From Durusdinium trenchii (taxonomy: Eukaryota; Sar; Dinophyceae; Suessiales; Symbiodiniaceae): a stretch of 64,000 bases of DNA. Below the pieces are notes generated by a model. The model made no database searches. It had not been told where the DNA came from and was given only the letters and a program-made list of their open reading frames with translations. Shown here piece after piece: positions 12,381 through 25,900 of the stretch. The DNA lies in contig CAXAMN010003592.1 in NCBI GenBank assembly GCA_963970005.1, positions 322,454-386,453 of the forward strand, given 5' to 3'. Every line of letters begins with the position of its first letter. The stretch's first letter is position 1. Made by a program: the position numbers and the translations under genes.

Positions 12381-13308
12381 GACTCGATTGAGTGCCGGGT
12401 GAGGTGGAGACGGCTCCTCTGCGAGTGACTGCCGTGAATGGTCGTGTGGGTGGAGAAATAGTAGACTTCAGATGGCTCGGTGCTTGACACTGACTGAGTC
12501 AACCTGACAGATGGTCAATTGGAGTCAAACTGTGCAGAGCATGCTACAACCAAGCATTCTTTGGGCAACAGTCAGGTTCCAGTTGTAGGAGCTTATTTTT
12601 GGAAAGCATACCACATCCCATGACCTGTTGATATAGGGTTGAACATGTTCTTGGTTGCTGTGCATTTTTCCACCTGAATCTTTTGTTGAACAAACTTGCC
12701 TCGGCACTGCGGGGAAGCGATGCCCAAGCACATCACTCCATTTGTTTAATGACCGACATAACTCACCCTTACCATCCCCTACTATATGGCAAAAGGCAAA
12801 ATCATCTTGCGCGCCGTAGGAGCTCGAAATCTTTGAAGCCTCAGTGCAGAGGGGAAAGGCGCCAGAGATCTTGCAGATCGGTACTGACCAGGATCGGATG
12901 CGGTTGAAGCCTTGGGGCCCTGGGGTGTTCATTGTTCAAGTGGCCCGGGACCTCAGTCCTCAACCACAGATCGCACTTCAAATCTTGCGACTGACCCTTA
13001 GGCAAGTTGCGCTGCACAAAGGAACATTGTCACATAAGTGACACATGAGTGGCCATTACACAGGCATATCGGTTTGTTGGGAGGCCAGGGGGTGTGCTGT
13101 GCACACTTGAACCAGCACAGGAAAGTATACTAGTAGTATCTAGTAGTACCGAATTGTTTGATATGTCCGTTCAGGCCCCGGCTTCTTCTATATTTCAAGG
13201 GTGGAGAACTCCCATGGAATGTGGCCATGGGTACCCGTGGCCACCCATGCCAAATCCCTTTCCTGCCCTTGGACATGAGCCTTTTCCCTTACAAGTGGTG
13301 AGACGAAG

Positions 13309-13473
13309 GACCGGCGTTCTGCCAGCGTCCGATGCCAGGAGGGTGACTACCGGGACGTGGCCGAAACCGAGAAGGGCACGGCTGGCATTCCCCGGCGCGT
13401 GGGGATCCCAGCCGCTGCGGCCTTGAAGGCGGTGATGCAACGAGAGCAGATTGCAGGGCCCAAGGCGGGGTGA
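13309..13473 (+). CDS. Putative exon, possibly terminal
   Basis: A GAAG|G acceptor opens a frame reading QEGDYRDVAETEKGTAGIPR, then RVGIPAAAALKAVMQRE, and a TGA stop at 13471-13473. A GA donor at 13449 would make it internal instead. Composition is strongly coding-like. No family recognised. Confidence 0.5.
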   Translation, partial: DRRSASVRCQEGDYRDVAETEKGTAGIPRRVGIPAAAALKAVMQREQIAGPKAG

Positions 13474-13820
13474 TGGAGAGTGAGTCGAGTGTCAAAAAGG
13501 CATAAAAAGGCAACCCAAGCCTTAAAACGATGTTAAGTTGCATATTATATAGTATAGTATATTCTGTTCATTCGGCTCATTTTCCGTGGTCAACCAGGGC
13601 ACCTCTTTGTTGGACCCACGGCCATATCATATCATTCACCCTACCGCACTGAACCTGGGTACCACGCGGACAGCGGTGTTGGGGCGTGGCTAGACCGACA
13701 GCAAGCCTGAGCCAGACTCTGGATTCGGTGTGTGGTCTCAGACTTCCGATGCATGAATCCATGCCCACGATCAGCTGAAGTGGAATGGGACAGATCAAGC
13801 GGATGGTCATTTTCTCTCAG

Positions 13821-13952
13821 GAGCTTCTTCTGGGCCTCTCGCGGCCTGCGGCAATGGGCACGTCACTGGCAGAGAAGTGGGCGCTCTTCAATTGGGTGGG
13901 TGTCTCCAAGGCGGGCGCTTTGACCTGGGAGGCGGAGAAGTTGCTCTCCCAA
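13821..13952 (+). CDS. Putative exon joined in phase to the one at 14387
   Basis: A TCTCAG acceptor and a GC donor at 13953 bound exactly 44 codons: ELLLGLSRPAAMGTSLAEKW, ALFNWVGVSKAGALTWEAEK, LLSQ. Phase 0 at both ends lets it join the next exon (14387) without a shift. A passing likeness to crotonase-fold proteins was considered, but the segment order does not fit. Confidence 0.55.
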
Positions 13953-14386
13953 GCAATGAATAGATGATAAGCACCGACATTTGGTTGTTTTCCTCTCGTG
14001 GTGACGCCTTTATGGTGGTTGGGCCCAACGGGGCCTTGCATATTTGTATATATTTGTATCTGATCTACGGCTTTAACGTGGAAAAACGATGCAAATGGCA
14101 CGCATTTCCCTGCCATGTGACAGAAAGGCTGTCATCCGAGTGGTTCCCCTCACTGAGCATTTGAGACAAGCGAGGTATGTGCAGTCCAACGTGTATGCGG
14201 CTGACCCGCTCAAAACTCTAAAAACCATCCGGAAACTCCTTGCTATCCTAGCCAGGTAGACACTCCCAAACAGCGCCTGTATATATCAATGAAGGATCTT
14301 AAACCGTCAAACCTGCATTTTCGACTTGAAGTGGCAACCACCGAATCAACCCACCTGAACTCCAAGTTCGCCTGAACTCTCACCAG

Positions 14387-14444
14387 GCAGGTGGCTGCGC
14401 CTTGGCGGGTGGAGACCCCATCACCGAGAAGCTGATGCCCAAAG
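14387..14444 (+). CDS. Putative short exon
   Basis: CACCAG|G acceptor, then AGGCALAGGDPITEKLMPK, and a GTACT donor at 14445. It follows the 13821-13952 exon in phase 0. Unknown product. Confidence 0.5.
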
Positions 14445-14654
14445 GTACTTTGCAGAGTTGTCAATGCTTCAAGGCCCTGTTCGAAGAAGTCCGTGGCGGT
14501 GGGGAAGAAAGGGCGTAAAACCGGGGGTCGGTTAACAGCCCACTGCGGTGTGGTCGGTCCGACTGTCCAATGTGGGGTTGACCAACGAATCCGGTGGGGC
14601 CAGGTGGAGTGAGACTTCGGGCCTACTTGGTGCACACCTGTCATATATCCCAGA

Positions 14655-14742
14655 CACTCCATGTATGCCATATTTGATCATATTTGCCTACATTGGGGCA
14701 GTTTGTGGGGCCAATGTAGGCATATATGCTATACATGGAGTG
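14655..14742. mobile_element. Hairpin element, family 1, copy 1 (MITE-like)
   Basis: The left arm (14655-14696) begins CACTCCATGTATG and ends TGCCTACATTGG. The right arm (14711-14742) is its near reverse complement, CCAATGTAGGCA to ATACATGGAGTG. The left arm has about 10 extra bases. The whole could fold into a long stem with a short G-rich loop. A second copy is at 26464-26545. It contains no gene; a long open frame crossing it is a by-product. Confidence 0.85.
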
Positions 14743-14790
14743 CTTGGGTATTGTATGATATTGTATGTATTTGTATGTGAGATGGCGCAG

Positions 14791-14933
14791 ATGCAGAGCA
14801 TCAGACCAGCCCTGCGGCGCGAGGTGTCTCCAGCGCTGGAGCAGTGGCGTCGCTTAGCAGCCCAGGGGGCATCACTGACATTGGCCTTGGCGGGTGGTCG
14901 GACGCTCGGACCGTTGGCGTTGTCCATGCTCCG
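14791..14933 (+). CDS. Putative exon, helical, unknown
   Basis: GC-rich block after GCGCAG, encoding SIRPALRREVSPALEQWRRL, AAQGASLTLALAGGRTLGPL and ALSML, with a GT donor near 14934. An alternative frame is also open, so frame choice rests on composition. It lies about 50 bases after a family-1 hairpin element. Confidence 0.45.
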
Positions 14934-15720
14934 TGTGGGGTGGTGTGACACCCAACAAAGGAGTATGAATAGTGAGCTTCAAGACAAGATGCAAATTGCA
15001 CTCCCGTTTGTCCCCTTCGGGCTGCTTTCTCAGTCATTTTGGGGAGCGATTCAGACTAACCTCAACCCACAGCTCAGACCGAAACATGTCGAGCAACATC
15101 AGCTTCGTTCGACCGAAATCGGTCGAGCAACGGCTCCCAGGAATCTTTCGCCTCAGCAGGCTGCAGCAACGGTGGGGAACAACTCCCCTGCGCTGGGTGC
15201 TTTGGGAGTGTCGGTGTCTTGGCCTTGAAAGTCTTATAAGTTTAACGGTTTAACGTCGTGTTTAACGTCTAAACTCCGGAGTTTGTAGTGGGCCTCCTGC
15301 CAGCTCTACAGCTTTCTTGTCGGGGCCTGCGGATGCGATGATGTTTTACAGGGGCACGTTGTAGGTTGTACAGTTGTACCGCCCGCAGGAAGTACTGAGC
15401 ACGTCTAAGTGCCACAGTGCCAATCCACGCCGCAATTCCAGTCCTGCTCTCTTGTGCAGCCAGCTACGCCAGAGAGCCGCTGGTTTGGTTTGGCCAAGAG
15501 CCTGAGTAGAGCAGGTCATGGCTCCAGCAAAACAAAGCAACCCCTAGCAAGTGTCAGTCAGTCATATATCTAAATTCATCTAAATTCTAATATATTATAT
15601 ATAACATTATGTATATTATGTATAGAACCAGATCAAACATGAACACTCCAAGGTCTCCTGTGCATTCCTGTTATAAAACTTTCTCCAGCTTTTCAACATC
15701 CACCTTCCATCGGTGCGGAG

Positions 15721-15831
15721 GGCTCGGCTCGCAGCGGCTCGGCTCGCGCCAAGGTCTTGGGCAAAGCAGGGCCAAACTCCCCTTTGGAGGTGCATCGTCA
15801 GGCAGGTTTGGTGCTGGCCTTCTTCCCATAG
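15721..15831 (+). CDS. Putative terminal exon, unknown gene
   Basis: A CGGAG|G acceptor opens GSARSGSARAKVLGKAGPNS, then PLEVHRQAGLVLAFFP and a TAG at 15829-15831. A GC donor after the CAG at 15799-15801 is also possible. If terminal, it closes the unknown gene(s) of 2.6-15.8 kb. Confidence 0.4.
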   Translation, partial: GSARSGSARAKVLGKAGPNSPLEVHRQAGLVLAFFP

Positions 15832-16158
15832 GAGATTCAAGCGGGTTCTGAACTTGCTAACAATTTAATTAAGTCTCAATTACAGTGTAAGTATCCTTAT
15901 GCCACATCAAACTGGCTGAAAAAGCTGCAGCACTTGCATTGTTGGATCATCTATTGTGCCGGGCCAATGAGGACCGGTCCTGCTGACATCGGATTGAATG
16001 CGAAGTCCTCAGACCAGGCAAACGACAGTCTAACAACCATAAACGGACAACTGCGCAAGTACTGAGCTGCACATGTTCTTGGGATCACTGAATCTGGAAG
16101 CTTCAAAGGGGGCAACCCGATGTCAGCATATTTTTTTCATTATTTCAATTGGCGCATC

Positions 16159-16220
16159 GCCATGGCGCACGGTGAAAAGCAGCGGAGCGCGCAGCACTCC
16201 GTGGGTGGTGCGCGCTGCGC
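16159..16220 (+). CDS. Possible first exon (weak)
   Basis: GCCATGG context, then MAHGEKQRSAQHSVGGARC and a GT donor within an 18-bp repeated GTGAGTGCTGGTCG motif. The GC-rich island stands out from AT-rich flanks. It shows no similarity to the XPD N-terminus, so it cannot be assigned to that gene. Confidence 0.25.
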
Positions 16221-16916
16221 GACCGGTCGGGTGAGTGCTGGTCGACCGGTGAGTGCTGGTCGGGTCGTTCGATGAGCTCGGAGCTCGGAGACGACCAAAG
16301 GGAAGCCCTCTTGTGAAAAAGAGGTCTGAATCAATCCTGGTGTCCTGAATGATGGAGGTGTTGAGTTGATTGATGACTTGTGTTTGTGAACTGTTGGTAG
16401 GATGCCCCTCGTCCAAAAGACACAAATAGACATAATTTGAAATATTGAGAGAATCACAGCTCTCTAGCTTACCAAAAGCATCCGTCAAGCTTGTTGATGA
16501 GTGAGGTTGGGAGTCAGCACCTGTGGTACCAAGTTCAACCACAGGAGCATTGTTGAGAATAGTTGCTGTTGAATTCAGTCGTTGGGTTGATAAGCTTGTT
16601 GTGTTGGCGTTTTCACAGTTCTGGCTGATTGAATCCTGAAACGTGTTCTGTTGCCTTCTTCAGATGGACGAGGGCGGGTCATATATACCATACTAAACGA
16701 TGCTAGTGCTGGATTGTTGCTGGTTGTTTCTAAAAGCTTTGTTCCAGGATGCTCAACCTCTTCACTTCCGATTTCTGCTCAACATATAGGGCGCATATGC
16801 TATCCTTCAACGATGCATCTATAATACTATATTATATATTATATATATTTGGGTGTTCTCTCCCGTTTGTTGCGACTCTTATTATCATGGGAGCGTGTCT
16901 TTTGGTCGGCGGCGAG

Positions 16917-19900
16917 GCCCACAACATCGATGACGTTTGCATCGAATCGCTCAGTGCCCCACGGCTGCGCACGGGTGCGCGCTGGCGCACGGGCTCAGAC
17001 AGGTTGCGACATGTTCGTTGTTGGAACGCGAATCATAGAAGCTGGGCCTCTCTTGTAGAGGAAAAGGGTCTTCCAGGGGCTTGTGTTTCGTTTCAGGACT
17101 TCATGTAGTGTACCCGTCTTCCCTTCCATCCAGCCGCGTCAGTACCATATATATATATATTTGTCTAGTAAGAAAATGTAAGAATTGTAACAAGAGTCTT
17201 ATCCAAGGTTTTCCGAAAAGCTTTGACACTTTGAGGTGGGTATTCCTCGAAACGACCACAGTTGCGCCGTTGGACGTCGTATATACGTATATGGGGGGCT
17301 CTTCGTGATGGGCCGAAGATCTTCGTCTGAACCTCGAGAAGAAGCCGAGGTGAAATTGAATCGCCAGCGACTGGACCAGTCCTCTGGGAATCTCACCAGG
17401 CAGCCAGCCGTGGGTGCCCAGGTCGGTGTGCCGCGGTCGTGAGGGTTTTGGTCCGGCTCCACCTTGGGGTTTTGCTTCGCTATGCTTCGCTTGAGGAAGC
17501 GAGTGTTTTATGCGTGATGTGCCAACAGAATCATGATATCGTCATTATAAGTTGACTAAGTGCACATCAAAGATGACGGGCTGGCTGGTTTTTGCTTATT
17601 AATGGTTATATATCGGTTATCCGGGAAGCATGGCGCCCTGCCTCCGAACACCAGAAATACATGGAAATACTAAGAGCATCCAAGAGACAATATCAAGATA
17701 CGTCAAGTGATCTGCTGAATCCTTTGCTGTGTGGTGTTCTTGTTGGGCTTTGCGGATCAAAGGGGTAAATTGGAACGAGAGTTGAACTTGGCAACAGAGT
17801 GAAGCAAACAAACGACTCTGGGAAGCTTGCATCCACTTTATTTTTATGTTTTGCTCCATGTTGCTTGGGGATGTTTTCGCTGGGCCTCGGGTGACTGTAG
17901 TGTTCGTGGAACTCACATCTCATGCATCTACCCTTGCCCGCGTCTTTCACGCTCCGATCTCCATGCGGTCGCTCGCCGTCTACGCACGTGGAACGAAGGT
18001 TGGGCAATGAAATCGAACGTGTCAAGAAGGAGGATGCTTCACGGCTACAGGAGGCCCTGCAGACATCGAAGTCTTCCCTGCCGTAGTCGGTGGGAATCGC
18101 ACACACCGGTCCAAGTGTGTTTGTGGTGGGGGGTGCATCCCACACAGGAATCCCCACCATAGAACCTTTTTCAGAATATTTCAATGAATTAGATATGATA
18201 GACATGAACTCCACAGCAAATCTCAGGGAAAAGGTGTCCAGTCATTTCCTACTGAATGTCTTTGGTTTTGCCGCAGCTAGAGTTTCGCAACCTTGGAAAC
18301 CCAAGATCAAACATAGACCCTTATCATTGAGTCTTGAATACTGAATACTCTTGTTTTCTCTAGGCACGCCGCGTGGCCCAATTTCATTCCCTGAGCTTGC
18401 TTGCCATACCAAATTGACAAAGCCTTGAATCCCTCTCAAAGTCACAGTGTCAGGAGTACAAGCGCTTGGTTCAAGGCTTGCGACAAGCAGGGCAGTGCCT
18501 CAGAGACCAAGCTTGGGGGACATGGGGAGGGGCCCCAACCAACGGGTGAATCGATTTACGTACAGCATTATGGCTGTGACCCCATCGTGCATTAATCGTG
18601 CATATGCTATACAACTGAGTGAGCCTGCCCTATTCAAAGCCCAAGGCATTCAGCAGTTTGCGGTGTCCCATTGGATTGGTGTGCATGTATATAACATTTT
18701 TTCAACTATATATATATATTATATATGTATCTATAGCTATATATATATATATGTATTGTAGAACTATGGTATGTAACATCATTGTATTTTGACTTGAGCA
18801 TGTGTCAATGTATGTATGCGCACATGTGCACAGATGTGTATGCAATTACACCGCACCCACGAAATCCAGCAAGCAATTCCTTGTTTCAGCCGCTTTTTTC
18901 ATGTCTTTATGAAGATGGTTCAACTTCTTCCTGCAGCTAACATGGTTGATTCCCCCCCTGCAGCACGGCGCCTGTCCATGTGTGTCAACCTAAAACGGAC
19001 AAATCATATCAAGCAGAGAAATCAGAATCCTGGAACCTGTCAACCTTGCCACCCTTTTGGGTGGTCAGCACAAGCTGCCCCTAAATCGATTGGATAACTC
19101 CAAACCCACAGTGATTGACGAACAATACGGCAATTCTCTTTGGTCGGGGGCAGCCTCCCCCTCCGGCTGTCCCTACTAAGCCATCATCATTTGATACATT
19201 TTGATACGATATTTGCATTTCCGTATCCACTCAGTCAAAGCATTGCCTTTTTCATCTCATCACCCATTCCTTCCGTGAACCTTCTCCACCCCAACATCCC
19301 CAGCAGTTCATATTCTGATGTGTCTTTCCCGCGGTTTAACTTGCCAGACCAAAGTCAGGCCTGGAAGAGTGACCAGCACAGTTCATCCGCAGCACCAGTC
19401 ACCCGAGACCCCTTCCAGTTCTGTGCTTGGGAACTCAATCGGCGAAACCGGCATGGCCGAGCTCATGTGTCGTTGAGGATCGATGAAGCCATGGCAGATC
19501 AACTGCAAAGCCCGGTGCTGCCCGAGGACTTGGTCTCCGAAGCCATCCCGGGGCGCCTTGACGGGCGAAGCGGGCGAAAGAGTTTACACCGAAAAGGAAG
19601 AGAGGTGAATACGAAAGATGTGGCTTGGGGTGTTCAGAGATTTAGCAAGTGAACGGGGAGTAATGTACGATTAATGTGTATATGTACACGTTATATATAT
19701 ATACGGACATGCATGTATTCAGACCACTATAGATAGATCATAGATCTATATATATATACATCTTACATAATATTTAATATATATATATACCATGATGGTT
19801 GGGTGGCCTTTGACGGTGTTTGTTTTTCAAGGTCCTGCTGTTGGAAGAGAATTTCATAATTTATGAGTTCAGTCTTCTGGGTGTTTGTGTGCGCGACTGG

Positions 19901-22900
19901 TGCTTAGTAGTGTGAGTATACAAGCTTCTTGTTACTACTAGTAAGGCACCTGTTACTACTAGCGTGGCACTTGTTACTACTAGCTTCTTGTTACTACTAG
20001 CTTCTTATTACTACTAGTAAGGCTACTAGCGTGGCACTTGTTACTACTAGCTTCTTGTTACTACTAGTAAGGGAATGACCCCAACTATAGATTCCATAGG
20101 AACCATTCTCTCATTGCTTCAGAGTCGCACCAGTTAGAGGCCACGGGAGAGCCCCAAGACCGAGGAACATCCGCCGAGCCGAGCATTTCATCGCCCTCTT
20201 ACGACGTCCCTTGGTTGTTGGGAGGTGCTGGCTGGGAGGTCCTTGGGCCACTTGATCAGGTGTCGCACCCTAGCTCCCGTCTAAGAACACCGGCTACAGA
20301 TCGGAGCCAAGGCACAGGAGGGTGCATGGGTCATTGCAACATCGATGTTTTCGAGTGGCTCCGTCCACTCTTCAGCGGGACAGCCGGGACAGGCCCAAGA
20401 CCCCGCAGCTGGTGAGTAGCTGCCAATGACAGGACTTCTAGGACCTCCCTGCAGCTGATGGATGTTTAGGCTTGGAAGCTGCCACTGGTGGTCACAGCAG
20501 GTATTCAGTGAGGTGTTGCATAATTTGCGGGGGCAGAGGAAGCTGAAGCTTTCACCTACCTCACCTCAAGAGCGCTCAAGAGCAGCTCAGAGTAGCTTCC
20601 AGTTCCCCAGCTGTCCTGGACCTTTGGAAGCTTCATGAAGCTTCCAGATCCCAAGATCAGGTTCAGGAAGTATGTTCCCACCAAAACTGCCCTTTCCACA
20701 CGATGGGTCATACTCGTCATACCTATAGATGTTTTGTTTTTTAGGCTGCCAGGTTTGAAACATGGAAACATCGTAACACTCCTGCTGATCGCAACGTTCG
20801 GACATTGCCAGAGCATCAGAGTTTCACTTCGACCTGTGGCCGCCTGGTCGACGGGTCGACTGGTCGATGGGTCCAGGAATCGTCAACTTCTGCCGACGCT
20901 ACTTGCACGTGGAGCGCGCGCAGTGTGAGGGTCCACTCTCGATTTGTCACAAACTGGAGGAGGATGCCGACTCTCGATGTATTTGGTGTGGAAGACAATA
21001 AGACAGTGGAGCGGTTTGGGTTTGGTACGGGTTCAATAATTTCAAGGTGCCCTGAAGAAACACTGCTGATTTCTGTTATTTCTCATTAATTTCCTTTGTT
21101 CGGTTCTGTGTTCCGGTTTTGTTGCCACGTAGATGAGATCTATAGAGATTTAGACTGACTGATCCAGAGTGTAATTGTATAAACATGTTACTGCACAGTG
21201 GTTTCAGAGTAGATGGCACTGGCACCCCAAGAGGACTTAGATAGATGGGGGCCCACTACTAAATCCAAACAACTAAGGTGGGGGGGGGGCAGGACTTAGA
21301 CTGAGACAGACGGGGTCCACTACTACCAAACAACTACTGTACGTATGAGAAGTTGGGGGGTTAAATCATCTACTCTCAATCCACAAGTCAGTCGCATTTC
21401 GTTGCACGTGCGGTCCTTCCTTCACCTCGAAGTGCCCTGCCCGCTCTTCGGGTCTTCACTCGCGGGTCAGGCTGAGCGCTCGGGTCAGGAGCCCCGTTCG
21501 TAGCGTCCTAAATGAAGCTATTTTTGGGGTTTGCAGCGGCTAATTTCAGCTGTCATTAATGGGTTTTCCTTCCATGTACTGTCGTGACCTTTCTTGCCCG
21601 ACACAACTCAAAAGCGCCGCACCGCCTGAGGAGGTCGACTCCAAATCGCTGAAGTTTTGTCACGAACGGCTGCGATCTCTGCCGCCAGACCGGCACGGGG
21701 GCAGATGACGGAGCTGCGGGTGATGTATTCTGCACCTGCAGGTCTAGAGTCCAGCGAAGTAATTGTATGATGATGCTTTAAGGTGTTGAGCTTTTTTGGT
21801 TGTCTTGTGGATGTGCAAGAAGTGTTGAGGATCACAAGAAGTGTTGAGGATCAAAAGGCGCACAGAGAAAAGAATAGGTTTACTCGCTGGAATGGGAAAA
21901 CATACTATGTTTGCTGGCTGGACGGCACAGCACATCCATCGAAGATGAGAGCATTGCTACAGTCCTGCTTTTCAATTTGTGGATTGCTTTGGTACATCAG
22001 CTATGACACCTGCAGCAAGCACTGTGTTTCCATCGAACGTCATCAAACCTCCGGATCTTTCAACTTTAAGGCTGTTGGTTGATCAGTTCTGGAGTCTGAA
22101 AGCATCTCACGAAGAACAGTTAGCCATGACGCACCTGACTGATGCCGCACCATGACTGACTGGTGCGGGTTCACAACACGGTGCGCGGTCGACCGAGGCT
22201 GAACACGTTGCAAGTGTCTAACCTCGAGGAGTTCACGCCCATCACCAAGGTGGCCGACTTTGCTGCTTGGCAAGAGCACATGTTGGAAACTCGGTGGCTT
22301 TGGACATCGGGGGAGCTTGAACCACTGGAACTTGACAGCTGTCACCTTGAATCTTGCCAAGGACATCTTGTAGCAAGTCTCTTATGTTGCAAATGACCCT
22401 GCTCGCACCTCTTTGGCCTTTGAACGTGTTGAGACCTCCGAGTCCGACCATGGGATTTTCAAGTGCGCCTTCCTGGTGGCAGACGGGTCAAAACAACTTA
22501 ATGATCTTAATGACCACTGACAATCTCACTAAATCACTGAGGCCTTCGTTGATTCATTGGTACATGTTTGATGCCAAATTAAGAACCACAGATTCTTTTG
22601 CTTTCAGTAAACCTCTCGCAATGTTCTCTGAGAACCATGCAAAGTTGAACCACTGTAATTTTGCTTCGCGCGCTCAAGAAGTTCCAGAGAACTGCTCTTG
22701 CTGTATCTCAAGAAGATTCAATAAGTTCATTCAACCGTATCGGTCCCAACTACCTGTAATATACACTGGGGTGCCGAAAGTTGCACTTTGACTTAAAAAA
22801 CGGGACAAACCCTTTCCCCTTAGAATCCTACGTGCAACATGTCGACGCCTAAGTTGCGGGCAGATTTCCACACCTGAAAGCCTTATAAAAACAGGTGTGG

Positions 22901-25900
22901 AAATCTGACCGTGCTGTACCTGCCAGGCAAAATGGACGTGTCAATCCGATCTGCTGTAGACCGCACGTGTCATGTTGGAACAGAGTAAGAAGCGTAAACT
23001 TTAGGGTTCTTGAAGTATGGGCAGCTTCCAATCAATCTCAGATCTCTGAGATGCTAAACGCTTCAGCCCTTGCACACGCACACGTTTGCACGGCCGTTGA
23101 GGTGACCCTTCTGGGAACCTATTCCCAGGGTTTCACCATCATCGTTGACCCTTATCCAGAAGCACAAGGCCAGGAATTGAGATATATAGTGAATTAATCA
23201 GAATTGACACATACAGTCATATAATGTCACATATATATATATATATACTATACTCGCACAAGGTCAACTTATGTCACATTCATTAATATACAGTATAGAT
23301 TCATCATTGCGAGCTGAACGCGGCCTGGAGTGACTGGCCGGCCGGCCGGCATGTGATAGCAGACCAGGTTGCCAGCGCGGTCTTTCTTGTTTGGGACTGC
23401 GTCACGGGGTTGATTGTTGGCACCGGCCAAAGAAGGAGAAGTACCGAACTGAGAAGAATTGGATTCCATGTCGCCCAAAGCATTCAGTTGTTGAGATTTG
23501 AAGCTGGAATTGCTTTGGTGCCACAGGCAGAGGTCAAGTTGACATGATCGAAGTTCCAGATCCGCACAATCTTGCTTCACGAGGGAGGTTGTATGGGACC
23601 GGGGACCACCAGAAGTAATGAACAAAAAGTAACAAAAGATCCACTGCAGTCCGCAGTCCACTGCGAATAGGATGCCGAAGAGGCTAATGTTCCCCGTGTC
23701 GGTTCCTTTACCTCAGAGACCCAGTGTGCGGCACGCCCTGGACCAAGTGGAGGTAGTCCATGGGTGACCCGCAACACAAAATTTGAGTGCGTCTTCCAAT
23801 TCCCTTTTGTGGGAGGAAGGCTGTGGCCAAAAGGATTCATTTTCCCGACAAGAGGGACGACTGTAGAACCTGTAGGACCTGTAGCGGTAACAGTCTTCAT
23901 ACACCAATAATATGCATTACGGTGGTGAAAGCATGTGACAAAGAGGTGTTACATGCATGGTCAACCTCATCACTGTTCTTCCTGCCAGGCATCTACGACC
24001 CCACCTTGATCTTACGATGTTTGGACGCGTCGATCGCCATTCGCCCGGTCTTGAAGCGGTACCAGTCGGTGGTGCTGACCTCTGGAACCATTTCACCCCT
24101 GGAGATGTATCCCAAGCTGCTCGAAAGGGCAAGGGATGGGGGGTGATGGCAAGTGACCCCCACATATAGGTAGTAAGTAGTGGTAGAACAAGGGGCGCAG
24201 GGGGAATCTCCATTGAAGATGAATCGGAACTGGAGTCCTTATATGTCCTTAATTGTCCTTATATGACATATATATTTTATATATAGAGAGAGAGAAGGAG
24301 ATTCCTGAAAGTTTCAGCATTTTACCTTAAGCCTTAAGTAAGGGGATAAGTGCTGTTTCGAGGCCGAGCAAGTGTTTTCTGGAATTGTGTAGATTTATTT
24401 AATCAACAAACCTCTTCTTGAACATACGGCATTCAACAACCACCTGAAACATGATGCTCCAATCGGAAATCCGGAGTCGGTGGTCTGCTCCAGTGCTTTT
24501 TGCTGGGATGGAAAAATTCGTTATGTCCACCCAATAGGACTGACTATGGGCCAGCCTGGGTTATTTTGAAGGATTCTCTTTGGGTTGTCCTGGAACTCCT
24601 CTGCCAAATCCTTTCAAAACCAGGATCTCTCGAACATCAAGCTAAAGATTCGCAACGATTCGCTAGCAGCGACAGTGAAAGCCATTTAGCATGCTAAACA
24701 CTGCTAAACCATGTTCAATTAGAGCGTTTGTATACTTGAGGATGGCTGCACCACCCCTCTACCCAACCTCATGAGCATGGACCATGAGCGCTGAGGATTT
24801 TGGGCATGTCCAATGTGGTGGCGACTGAATCCTTTAGCATTACGATGGAGAGGAAGTGCCTATGTCCGCTGATCGTCACCCATGGCCCCGATCAGGCCCG
24901 AGGTGACCAGGGGAGTGGAAGGCAACGGTGAGGAAGCCTATTGAGACCTTTCTGTGAAGGAACAGTTGACTGAACCCTCCAAGTGTCCAGTGTCCCGGAC
25001 CATATGCCGCGATATTCCATTTGCAATAAGACCGAATAGAAGGCACTGTTACTCTACACGCACCCTTGTTGGAGATTAACCCCCCCATCCACCGAGCGAA
25101 TGACTTTACGCAGACGGGTCACTTCCAAAAGATGCAAAAACAGTTAACACATCTACACTGACACTGGCCATGGACACTCTTCTATTCGTGAACCGGGGAT
25201 CGACTTCCCGCCATTTGACGATCCCGTCTTTGAAATCAATGAAGACATCAGTCGACTTGCAATCGCTTTGCATAGAATGACTGATTCGCATCATTCTTTG
25301 GCATGGCATGGCTTAAATTCCGCCCCTGCCCCCTGTGGCTTGCACCAGGGACACCGGAGAGGTTGTGGATGAACCTGTGTGTTTTTGGTTTAGGTCTGAA
25401 ACATGCTAAGATTGCATGAGCCCCCTAAACCTAGGCCTCATGGTTTTTAAAGAAGGCCAAGAGTGTGTTTAGCTTCCGGAAGTGCACCCCAGAGCTATTG
25501 CTGGTGCGAGCACGGTCTCTCCAGCAACTCAGTCAGGGATCTCCACGCGGTGACGCGGGGCCCCCTGACCCCCATCCTTGAAGATCCTTTAAGCTGTTCT
25601 TGGAATTTGTTTTCCCTACTACTGGTAGAAGCGAACAGGTGGAAAAAATGTACATTTGATTACTGTATATTGATACTAGTTTGTATTTTAGATTTCTTTT
25701 TGGTTCCGGACAACTGAGGGAGTCAGCCCGGCTTTTTTCAGGTGCCCATCTCATCCCGCTTCAGTCTTCGAGAGGAGTTCTAGCCTGTCCATGGTGGTTG
25801 GGATGAATCATGGGGCGTGCGTGCTCTATGGGGGCGTGACCTCCAAACTGAGTCATTCCCTGTCAGGATGTTGAGCACAACACTGGCAAATATCCCATTT

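Noticed and set aside
14548..15228. 226-codon + strand open frame
   Set aside because: It runs through the family-1 hairpin element and two splice-bounded blocks. Only the 14791-14933 part looks coding.
17236..17349. Kelch-like peptide (DHSCAVGRRIYVYGGL) in an open frame
   Set aside because: It lies in the XPD intron between exons 16917-16955 and 17350-17399. The XPD exon starts at the GAG|GTG acceptor in the same frame, and no second Kelch unit is nearby.
20797..20876. In-frame DIARASEFHF upstream of the XPD exon at 20877, resembling NIRRAEHF
   Set aside because: The true NIRRAEHFIALLRR exon is at 20165-20205 and joins 20877 in phase.
25513..25540. Possible XPD exon (GLSSNSVR) between 24895 and 26083
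   Set aside because: The position and the GA donor fit, but it is two residues short against the family and the similarity is only a few residues. Kept out of the model.
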